This document shows positions 1-5,938 of a stretch of DNA of 14,599 nucleotides, one piece after another. How positions within the stretch are numbered: the stretch's first letter is position 1; every line of letters starts with the position of its first letter. The DNA lies in NCBI GenBank assembly GCA_020345785.1, contig CP070771.1, positions 6,077,032-6,091,630 on the forward strand, written 5' to 3'. The notes below the pieces were generated by a model that worked only from the letters and a program-made list of their open reading frames with translations, had not been told where the DNA came from and did not search any database. The DNA is from Desulfobacterales bacterium (GTDB taxonomy: Bacteria; Desulfobacterota; Desulfobacteria; Desulfobacterales; JAFDCJ01). The translations under genes and the position numbers were made by a program.

Positions 1-99
1 GAAAAAGGGGGCTGGGATAAAATGCCCGGGCAAGATAAGGCTGACTATGCCGTAGACAGAGCATGCGCCGATGGGCTTGAACTTCTTTTCGAAAAATGA
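1..99 (+). CDS. 3' end of an unrecognised gene (partial)
   Basis: An open frame runs from the first base of the window to a TGA at 97-99. It encodes 32 residues ending in ADGLELLFEK. The tail is mixed charged and hydrophobic, with no signal peptide or membrane segment, and looks like the C-terminus of a soluble protein. The family cannot be named from this fragment. Coding is supported only by the uninterrupted frame and reasonable composition, so this is a tentative call. It has the same orientation as the gene relic downstream at 383-711. Confidence 0.4.
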   Translation, partial: EKGGWDKMPGQDKADYAVDRACADGLELLFEK

Positions 100-382
100 G
101 AGAAATGAAATAGCTGTTAATGGTGATTCATTTTTTTTCGTTCTAATTCGTTGTAAGTCGGTTTTCCTGCCATGAGTATGTCGCCTTTTCAATATAATTT
201 TAAATGATTTGTTCAACTGCCGCTGTTCGGGGGACTCTCTAATTGTAATAACGAGTTTTTGCAAAAATCTGTCAATTTTGATTTTGTCTTTTAGGTCTCT
301 TTAAAAGAAATGACGACAATATCCTCGCAGTCAAGATTGTGATAATTTCCTAATTGTCCATCAATAATGCCGGAGGAGAAAC
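100..382. other. AT-rich intergenic stretch
   Basis: This stretch separates the partial gene at the left edge from the uxaA-like relic. It is AT-rich with several T and A runs. A good ribosome binding site, GGAGGAG, lies at 372-378, just before the ATG at 383. I see no ORF, no strong terminator hairpin and no recognisable riboswitch here. Confidence 0.5.
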
Positions 383-711
383 ATGTCCGAAAAATCTCCG
401 ATTATCCCTCTCGACCCAGCCCGCGTTAGGATATGCGGTGGACCTGCTTGTCCAGGCGGGAGGGACTGCCGTTTTAAGTGAAACCCCTTAGTTTTATGGA
501 GCAGAGCATCTCCTGACACGCCGGGCGGCCACTGATGGGGTCCGGGAAAAGCTGCGGCGGCATACTTGACGGCGATGCAACGATTGAGGAGGTCGGCAAC
601 GCTATTTTTGACCTGATTCTAAAAACAGCTTCGGGCCGGAAGACCCAAAGCGAAATACTCGCTTTCGGCGCCAATGAATTTATCCCCTGGCAGATCGGTC
701 CGGTTATCTGA
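383..711 (+). pseudogene. Relic of a UxaA/altronate dehydratase-family hydratase
   Basis: Three fragments in three frames together look like a collapsed UxaA-family sugar-acid dehydratase. The first starts at the ATG at 383, behind a strong GGAGGAG site, and reads MSEKSPIIPLDPA, resembling the start of such proteins. The second, from 429, reads GYAVDLLVQAGGTAVLSETP, then a TAG at 489-491 where the family usually has Glu. It continues in the same frame as FYGAEHLLTRRA. The third, in another frame from about 560, reads CGGILDGDATIEEVG and ends FIPWQIGPVI at 711, the characteristic C-terminus of the family. An intact protein is several hundred residues long, so large internal deletions, a nonsense codon and frameshifts must have occurred. 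The family assignment is from recalled conserved motifs, and the product is certainly non-functional. Confidence 0.75.
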
Positions 712-729
712 TATTAAATTACGTCGAAT

Positions 730-2016
730 TTAGAACTGGAAGGGCTGGCTGATCATCATCTGCACGCCGAAGCCTTCCTCAGAGTAGGCCGCGTCGATGC
801 GGGCCACGATCCCCTTGGCCCAGGCCCGGATGCCCAAACCGGCATCCCATTTCATATCCGAATGCAGCCGGTTGAAGCTCCACTCCGGCGCCACCCTTCC
901 GACCTCCACAAAGGGAACGAACTGCAGCCACTGGATTCCAACATATTTTTGAATCCAATGCCAGCGCTCAAATGGATTCCAGCGGGGAATCAGACGCAGC
1001 TCGGCCGAGTAATAGACGGCCGCCTTGTCATTGAAGCGTTGGGATGGATAACCGCGCATCCGCCAGAGGCCGCCCAAGGTCGAACCGGTGTAGGCCGGCG
1101 GCCGGTTGTCGATCGTCCCATCGGACTGCTCGTCCCAGGTCGGAGAATAGGAGGTCCAGTAATCCAGCGCGATCACCCCTTGGCGGAGCCAGCTTCCAAG
1201 CCGAAATGGAATATACCAGTCCAGCTCGCCCTCGACGTTTGTCCAGGAATTGGAACTGTCGAACCAGCCGAAATCCCGCGACAACTTTCCCCGCAGACCG
1301 AATCCTCGGGAAGGGTTGGCGTAAAAGTCGCGGTTGTCCCAAAATACCGAAAAATCCAGACCGTTGGTTTTGATGTCGTCATCCACATCGTCGCCGTCGA
1401 TCTGCTGCCAGCGGTAGAAGGGACGCGTCTCCAGATAGCTCTTACCGCTCCTGAAAGGATTCAAGGAGGTCCCGCCGGTGACACCGGATTCCAGGAGCCC
1501 TTCCTTGATTTTGTAAGTGGAGATGATTTTGTTGCGGCCGTGGCCCATTGGCAGCAGGTATTTGAATCTCAGCCGGAAGAAATTGTCCCAGCCGTCCCCT
1601 TTGACATAGTTGTCCTCGTCCGAGTCGTTGCTGCCGGCGCGTTCATCGGGAAAATCCGGGTTGCCGTTGATGTAGGCTTCGTTGTCCTTGAAGTAACCCA
1701 CCGAGACGACGGGATCCAGAAACAGCCTTTCCACCTTCGGCATTTGTAGATCGCGGCCCACCAGAAAGCCCATGGCCGAACCTTTGCTGCCGGCGATGAC
1801 TGTAGTCAGCAGGGTGGCCTGCTTCTGGGGCCGGCCGACAACACCATAGACGTAGCCCACCGCAAAACCAAAACTCTCGTTGTAAAACGCATATGGCAGG
1901 CTGAGGGTGCTTTCGACCACCTTATCATCCGGACCGACGCGGACTCCCTGCCCCAATGCGCAGATCGCGCTCAACCAGACGAAAAAGAAAAAGAGAAAGG
2001 CCGTTGTCGTTTTCAC
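730..2016 (-). CDS. Omp85/BamA-type outer-membrane beta-barrel protein, no POTRA
   Basis: A 428-residue exported protein with an N-terminal signal peptide (basic start, long Phe-rich core, probable cut near residues 20-25) followed by alternating amphipathic strands. The motif WDNRDFYANPSRGF (about residues 226-239) matches the barrel-strand signature of Omp85 proteins. MRGY (about 320-323) matches the conserved (V/I)RG(F/Y) motif on the loop that folds into the barrel. The last residue is Phe, a usual outer-membrane assembly signal. There is no room for POTRA domains, so it is not BamA or TamA. It resembles the short D15/surface-antigen group, whose substrates are mostly unknown. I chose the GTG start at 2016 because GGAGGAG lies at the right distance; a TTG at 2031 would lie upstream of that site. 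The gene stands alone, about 0.7 kb from the redox cluster. Confidence 0.85.
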   Translation of the reverse strand: MKTTTAFLFFFFVWLSAICALGQGVRVGPDDKVVESTLSLPYAFYNESFGFAVGYVYGVVGRPQKQATLLTTVIAGSKGSAMGFLVGRDLQMPKVERLFLDPVVSVGYFKDNEAYINGNPDFPDERAGSNDSDEDNYVKGDGWDNFFRLRFKYLLPMGHGRNKIISTYKIKEGLLESGVTGGTSLNPFRSGKSYLETRPFYRWQQIDGDDVDDDIKTNGLDFSVFWDNRDFYANPSRGFGLRGKLSRDFGWFDSSNSWTNVEGELDWYIPFRLGSWLRQGVIALDYWTSYSPTWDEQSDGTIDNRPPAYTGSTLGGLWRMRGYPSQRFNDKAAVYYSAELRLIPRWNPFERWHWIQKYVGIQWLQFVPFVEVGRVAPEWSFNRLHSDMKWDAGLGIRAWAKGIVARIDAAYSEEGFGVQMMISQPFQF

Positions 2017-2018
2017 GT

Positions 2019-2025
2019 CTCCTCC
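2019..2025 (-). promoter_or_regulatory. Ribosome binding site deciding a GTG start
   Basis: On the minus strand GGAGGAG lies two bases before the GTG at 2016-2014, with the core GGAGG about four bases away. The upstream in-frame TTG at 2031-2029 lies before this site and has none of its own. This favours the shorter protein. Confidence 0.7.
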
Positions 2026-2150
2026 AAACAATTGCTGAACCGTTCTCTGTAAGTTTTATCTACTTTTCTTCCTTCAGAATATGACGAGGAGTTAGTAATG
2101 CGTCAATAATTATTTGAGCAGTCGGGGAGTTTATTGCGCTATAGACCGTT

Positions 2151-2241
2151 ATTCCTGCGAGGCCTGTGCCGGACGTGATCCGGTAGCAGGAATCCAGAAA
2201 ATGCACTACCGAGTGGACTGGATGCCCGCCTGCGCGGGCAT
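2151..2241. repeat. Compound REP-like palindromic element
   Basis: Three hairpins sit side by side. The first pairs ATTCCTGC (2151-2158) with GCAGGAAT (2186-2193), with CCGGA/TCCGG nested inside. The second is closed by TCCAG/CTGGA (2193-2197 and 2218-2222) with CACT/AGTG inside. The third pairs ATGCCCGC (2222-2229) with GCGGGCAT (2234-2241). This resembles the dispersed extragenic palindromes common in proteobacterial genomes. Only one copy is in the window, so repetition is inferred. Confidence 0.6.
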
Positions 2242-2389
2242 GACATAAAAACCACCCCGACCCCTCAATTATTTAGACAATGAATTGATCCGAATTATAT
2301 TTTTCATTTTCAAAAATGAACTTTTTAGTAACCAGTTAAACTAATGTAACTGAATGATCTTTACAAGATCTTTAGATGATTTACTGCAC

Positions 2390-2437
2390 ATAACTCCCTT
2401 CATAAGCCACCGGCTATGCCGTTGGGAATTGAAAAGG
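2390..2437 (+). repeat. Interspersed stem-loop element, copy 1
   Basis: This copy shares the left flank ATAACTCC-N-TTCATAAGCCA and the right flank GAATTGAAAAGG with a second copy at 10106-10158. Between the flanks lies a hairpin, CCACCGGC-TAT-GCCGTTGG, with one mismatch. The stem sequence differs from copy 2, but both stems pair, which points to conservation of structure. It is intergenic and its nature is unknown. Confidence 0.7.
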
Positions 2438-2487
2438 GCAAGCTTTCGTCGGAAACACCTACCATGCCGCCAAAATTCTTTATATAC

Positions 2488-2569
2488 ATCAGCGACCAGT
2501 GACAGATAGTGGTTCCGGCCCCTTCAAGAGGCCTTCCTCATACCCCCGGCGCTGCCGGTGGTCGCTGAT
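2488..2569. repeat. 11-bp inverted repeat enclosing two small hairpins
   Basis: ATCAGCGACCA (2488-2498) is a perfect inverted repeat of TGGTCGCTGAT (2559-2569). The 60-base interior holds CCGGC-GCT-GCCGG (2546-2558) and a GGCC/GGCC pairing (2517-2520 with 2530-2533). This could be a structured RNA or a small MITE-like element. No T-run follows on either strand, so it is not a standard terminator. Confidence 0.5.
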
Positions 2570-2734
2570 AGTTACCTGATCAAAGGCGCAAGAATTTTTG
2601 TAATTCAGATAGGTTTCGAGATATCGTAATCCAGGAAAAAGCAACCGGGAACTGCTTACAAGTATTATATCGGGACGCCAAAAGATTCTTCGCCCGCATA
2701 GAGCTCGAGACTAATTTTGTGAACGTACATGGTA

Positions 2735-3067
2735 TCAGGGGGATTTATGCAGCGGCAGTGACATCGAACCGGGAATCTCGACGGATAGGGTTTGATCGGA
2801 AGGATTGGGTCTGGCGATCAAGACCCCGCCGGTCTTGAAGTGAAACCATAAGGAACCGCCACGCTGCTCCCATCGCAAGGGGCTGCTCTCTTGGTCGATG
2901 ATCCAAATGCCTTTGCCGCCGGATTCCAGGATCAGCGTCACCGCGCCGGCAGGATCTGACCCGGGATGGGAAACATATTCGCCTTCCCACCCCGGCCTGG
3001 ATTCACAGGACCATAGAAGCAGGCAGGCCAACATCAGTCCAAAGCGCAGTTGCGTGTTATTCCTCAA
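2735..3067 (-). CDS. Small lipoprotein of unknown function
   Basis: A 110-residue protein with a short basic N-terminus, a hydrophobic stretch and a lipobox ending LWSC at residue 21. It should therefore be processed by signal peptidase II and anchored by lipid. The mature part is about 90 residues, rich in Gly, Trp and short strand-like segments, and contains no further Cys. I do not recognise the family. The start is a TTG at 3067 that overlaps the TGA of the upstream gene, with GGAGGT six bases before it. The only in-frame ATG downstream would leave a signal peptide too short to work. It is the last gene of the redox cluster and probably translationally coupled to the MauE/DoxX gene. Its envelope location fits a cluster with periplasmic domains. 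Confidence 0.75.
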   Translation of the reverse strand: MRNNTQLRFGLMLACLLLWSCESRPGWEGEYVSHPGSDPAGAVTLILESGGKGIWIIDQESSPLRWEQRGGSLWFHFKTGGVLIARPNPSDQTLSVEIPGSMSLPLHKSP

Positions 3068-3549
3068 GCTTCCACCTCCCTCAGGGACTTGAACAACAAG
3101 CTTTCAAGCCGCAGCGCGGAAGGAAAACAAACCAAGTGGATGGTCATTGCAAGCCACACGAGATCGCGCGCCAGAGTTCCCCAGCCCAGGGGTTCATCCA
3201 CCGAGGTAAAGCAGCCGCAGCCGATAGGAATCCCCCGCAGCAGCGTGATCAGAATCGCCAGGCTGAAAACCACCAGCATCGCTGCGATCACGGCAGCCGC
3301 TGATTTGGTCCGAATCCCCAGTACGAGTAGCACCCCCGCAACCAGTTCGGTCCAGGGCATGATCAATGTCATGAGGTTCACTCCCCAGTAGGGAATCAGC
3401 TGGTAGGCCGCGATGATTTCGGCAAATTCCGCCGGGTAGTTTATCTTATACATACTGGCATAGATGAAGACGCCTCCCACGTAGACCCGCAAAAAGAGTC
3501 CTACAAACGGATGCGCGATGCCTCTTTTTAACCATTTATGCCATTTCAT
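3064..3549 (-). CDS. MauE/DoxX-family redox-associated membrane protein
   Basis: A 161-residue polytopic inner-membrane protein with about four hydrophobic segments, typical in length for MauE/DoxX proteins. Early features of the family are visible: GLFLRVYVGGVFIYASMYKI in the first membrane segment and MPWTELVAGVLLVLGIRTK in the middle. It has a Cys pair, GCGCF, at residues 111 and 113, as in MauE-type proteins. Family members are thought to move reducing equivalents or help disulfide chemistry in the periplasm, often beside a thioredoxin-fold partner such as MauD. Here the thioredoxin-fold protein is two genes upstream. The ATG overlaps the TGA of the upstream GAF/rhodanese gene (ATGA), and its own TGA overlaps the TTG of the lipoprotein gene. 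The role is inferred from family and context. Confidence 0.85.
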   Translation of the reverse strand: MKWHKWLKRGIAHPFVGLFLRVYVGGVFIYASMYKINYPAEFAEIIAAYQLIPYWGVNLMTLIMPWTELVAGVLLVLGIRTKSAAAVIAAMLVVFSLAILITLLRGIPIGCGCFTSVDEPLGWGTLARDLVWLAMTIHLVCFPSALRLESLLFKSLREVEA

Positions 3550-5297
3550 GGCTTGACCGGGTATCCTTTCCGTTCCCAGGCCGCTAGCCCTCCTTCCAGT
3601 ACTTTGACGCTGTCGTAGCGCTGCAGCAGACGGTGCGCGACTTCGTCGTCGTATCGTTTGCTGATGGTGCGTCCGTAAACCACAATCAGCTGTTCGGGTT
3701 TGAGAGCATGGGCAAGCTTCATGGGAAAAATAATTTCAAACAGGGCGGCCGGAATGTTAACGGCTTCGGCAATGTGCTTTTGCGCAAAAAGCTCCGGTGG
3801 CCGCGCATCCACCACGACCGCCTCGCCCTTGGCTACCAGCTGTCGGACGCTTGACGCATCGATCGAAGGTGGAGCCTTTAAAAAAAGCGATCCCGGCAGG
3901 ATTTTGATGCCATTCGGGCTGGCGTAGTTAAACGGAAGGGATAAAAGTGTTGCGACAAAAATGATCATCAGGACGTCGCTCACGCGGAAGCGACCTACAC
4001 GTTCGATCTCCCGCTGCACGAGCTGTTTCAATCTCGTTTTGGCCAGCTCCAGCAGTCGAATCTGTTGGCGCGCATCGGTCAGCTCGGCGATGGTCTGACG
4101 AAGATCAGCGTTTGTGCGACGAAGGTTTTCGTTCAGCGCTTGAATAGTTTCGAATGCACGCGCGTTTTTTAGAAACACCATGAAATTGGCGGCAAGACCG
4201 TGCAAAAGCTTTCGCTCGTCTGGGTCTAAATCGGTCTGACCCAGCGTCATGCCCAGGCCCACCAGTCCGAGCAGCGAGCTGTCCACCGTAAACAGCAAGG
4301 CCGTGTTGACGGGAAAACCGGTTTCGGACGGGGAGAAAACGCGCTCCGGGTTGGTTATAAGGGTGACCGACATGGGGCCGAGACGACGTTCCTCGGCGTG
4401 CTGAAAGCCCTGGAAGAGCATCTTTTCGGCCGCCTCGAAGCTCAATCCTGCATTGAAGGTGGGGCCGCGGTTGACGCTGCGGACGCTGCGGTTTTCGCGA
4501 TCACAGAGCAAAACGGCGCCCTGGGCCAACCCGAAGGTGCCCATTGTGATCAAAAGAAAGTTTTCCATCAGCGATTCGGTGTTGACGATCGGGCTCAGTT
4601 CCGCAGTGAGCTCGTAAAGCGTTTGAAGGTAAAAGATCTGCCGATCCAGATTCCCGCGGGCCAGCCCCACCTGGCGAAGGGCATCTTCAAGCGCCGTGTT
4701 CTGGCGAACCAAATCAGCGTCGAGGTGTTGAATCCGGCGCTGGAAGAGCGTCTGGGCCAGAGCACTTGTCAGCACGCCGGTCAGGCTAAGCAAGGTGTCG
4801 ACATCGGCTTCGGCCGGGGGTTGCCCCGCAAAGCCTCTTCCCAGCGCCACGATCACGGCATAGGTTTCGTCGACCATCCGTTTGACGAGCAATTCGGTCG
4901 AAGCGGGCAAAAGGTCCGGATCGGCGGATTCCCCGGATTTAATCAGTTCGGCTGTGGGGGCTGCCGCCAGCCGACCTTCCCGGGGCATGTAGTGCTCGAC
5001 GATGCACGCCAGGTTGCGTTCACATGTTTCGACTTCTACCTTGGGAAGCCCGCGGTGGGCCAGGTGGCCCTGGTGCGTGCGGGTGTTGATCAAAATGACT
5101 AGACCCTGCGTTATCCCGAAGATGCCCATGGCCGCGAGCAGAAAGGTTTCCATCATCTGCCGCGGTTGATTCAGGCCGGAGAGCTCGCAGGCGGTTTCAT
5201 AGAGGGTCTTCAGGTGAAAAACCCGCTTGTCGAGCTCTTGTTGAGCCTCGGTTGCCCGGGTCAAAGCTTCTTGAAGAGAGTGGTCGGAAGGGGCCAT
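3546..5297 (-). CDS. Tandem GAF-like, coiled coil, TM and rhodanese-like domain protein
   Basis: A 583-residue protein (586 if the TTG at 5306 is used; residue numbers here follow that longer form). Two homologous GAF-like units occupy about 21-187 and 219-383. Each begins with a similar helix (LDKRVFHLKTLYETACELS and LDRQIFYLQTLYELTAELS). A coiled coil follows (about 385-435), then one membrane segment (442-460) preceded by basic residues. This puts the GAF units in the cytoplasm and the C-terminus in the periplasm. The C-terminal rhodanese-like domain (about 480-586) has VVVDARP and the closing LEGGLAAWERKGYPV. Its active-site loop reads VVYGRTISKR, with Gly545 in place of the catalytic Cys, so sulfur transfer is unlikely. 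I infer a trans-membrane sensor. ATG 5297 or TTG 5306 could be the start; neither has a strong ribosome binding site. The TTG overlaps the upstream TGA. Confidence 0.85.
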   Translation of the reverse strand: MAPSDHSLQEALTRATEAQQELDKRVFHLKTLYETACELSGLNQPRQMMETFLLAAMGIFGITQGLVILINTRTHQGHLAHRGLPKVEVETCERNLACIVEHYMPREGRLAAAPTAELIKSGESADPDLLPASTELLVKRMVDETYAVIVALGRGFAGQPPAEADVDTLLSLTGVLTSALAQTLFQRRIQHLDADLVRQNTALEDALRQVGLARGNLDRQIFYLQTLYELTAELSPIVNTESLMENFLLITMGTFGLAQGAVLLCDRENRSVRSVNRGPTFNAGLSFEAAEKMLFQGFQHAEERRLGPMSVTLITNPERVFSPSETGFPVNTALLFTVDSSLLGLVGLGMTLGQTDLDPDERKLLHGLAANFMVFLKNARAFETIQALNENLRRTNADLRQTIAELTDARQQIRLLELAKTRLKQLVQREIERVGRFRVSDVLMIIFVATLLSLPFNYASPNGIKILPGSLFLKAPPSIDASSVRQLVAKGEAVVVDARPPELFAQKHIAEAVNIPAALFEIIFPMKLAHALKPEQLIVVYGRTISKRYDDEVAHRLLQRYDSVKVLEGGLAAWERKGYPVKP

Positions 5298-5302
5298 GGC
5301 GT

Positions 5303-5866
5303 TCAAGGGACTAGGTCGGTCATCAGCTTCAGGAAGGCGTCGATGTCCTCAACGACTCCTTTGTGGGTATGCAGCACCTTGCCTTGGGGGTCGACCAGCA
5401 GGGTGAAGGGCGTGCGCGGCTCCCCGAGCAATTTATGAGCTTCGAAAGCTGGATCGGGAACGATCGGAAAGCTGTACGGCCTTTGCGCAAGCAGGTACTG
5501 GATCTCTGCCACGTTGCCGCCGGCAGCCAGAGCCAGCATTTTAATCCGGCCTTGCAGCTTGCCTTTTTCGATTCGGCTGAAAAGGGTATTGAAAAGAGGC
5601 GCCTGTCGATAGCACTGCGGGCAGTAGATTCCGATGACCTCGAACAAGAGCAGCCGACAGCGGATGTCGCCGAGTCGAAACGTCTGACCCGTGATGCCGA
5701 GGTAGGCCCGATCCTTGTCCGAGGAGGGAGCCTCAAGCTCCAAGGAAGGCAGGGTATCCCCCTTTTGGGGAAGGCCGCCGCACCAACCCGTCTTGCCGGA
5801 AAAGGCCGCTGTAAACAAAGCGATGATCGCAATGAGGATCACAATCTGTCGGGCAGGTTTCATCAT
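5303..5866 (-). CDS. Exported thioredoxin-fold (TlpA/AhpC-type) protein with CPQC
   Basis: A 187-residue protein with an N-terminal hydrophobic segment after basic residues (signal peptide or anchor), then a thioredoxin-like fold. The start of the domain is typical of the TlpA/redoxin group (KGDTLPSLELEAPSS). The active site is IYCPQCYRQAP, with Cys82 and Cys85. The cis-proline lies in RTPFTLLVDPQGKV (Pro153). It probably acts as a periplasmic thiol-disulfide oxidoreductase, with MauE/DoxX and the rhodanese-like protein as likely partners. I chose ATG 5866 (a second ATG follows at 5863) over the upstream TTG at 5884, because a purine-rich AAAGAGAG lies before it. A 14-bp palindrome overlaps the region just upstream. 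The stop overlaps the TTG start candidate of the next gene. Confidence 0.8.
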   Translation of the reverse strand: MMKPARQIVILIAIIALFTAAFSGKTGWCGGLPQKGDTLPSLELEAPSSDKDRAYLGITGQTFRLGDIRCRLLLFEVIGIYCPQCYRQAPLFNTLFSRIEKGKLQGRIKMLALAAGGNVAEIQYLLAQRPYSFPIVPDPAFEAHKLLGEPRTPFTLLVDPQGKVLHTHKGVVEDIDAFLKLMTDLVP

Positions 5867-5872
5867 TGCTCT

Positions 5873-5886
5873 CTTTGGTACCAAAG
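5873..5886. promoter_or_regulatory. Perfect 14-bp palindrome before the thioredoxin-fold gene
   Basis: CTTTGGTACCAAAG is perfectly self-complementary and ends seven bases before the ATG at 5866. It lies between the REC-STAS stop and the thioredoxin-fold start. It could be an operator, or an mRNA hairpin covering part of the ribosome binding site. Its role is unproven. Confidence 0.4.
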
Positions 5887-5938
5887 TTTCCCTGATGATT
5901 TCATATGGTTCGTGCTCCGACCTGGCCGGGCCGACGCG

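Larger units (their letters stand above)
2032..2734. other. Intergenic region with three hairpin elements, no gene seen
   Basis: This 0.7-kb gap separates the Omp85-type gene from the end of the redox cluster. I see no credible coding frame. It holds a compound hairpin repeat at 2151-2241, one copy of an interspersed stem-loop element at 2390-2437 and an 11-bp inverted repeat at 2488-2569. The rest is AT-rich. No convincing terminator of the lipoprotein gene was found, although the minus strand has a short weak hairpin followed by TTTTT near 2637-2655. Confidence 0.6.

Noticed and set aside
489..491. Amber codon read as pyrrolysine in the uxaA-like gene
   Set aside because: The family has Glu at this place, and the frame is broken again downstream with large deletions, so nonsense mutation is the simpler reading.
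862..1749. 295-codon plus-strand open frame opposite the Omp85-type gene
   Set aside because: It is fully antisense to a gene with clear signal peptide and barrel motifs, and its translation is rich in Arg, Pro and Val with no domain pattern. This is a codon-bias shadow.
2390..2437. CRISPR repeat, because of the hairpin and the GAATTGAAAAG end
   Set aside because: There is one copy at each of two distant places, no regularly spaced array, no spacers and no cas genes in the window.
4398..5102. 234-codon plus-strand open frame opposite the GAF/rhodanese gene
   Set aside because: It is antisense to a well-supported gene and has no ribosome binding site or recognisable motif.
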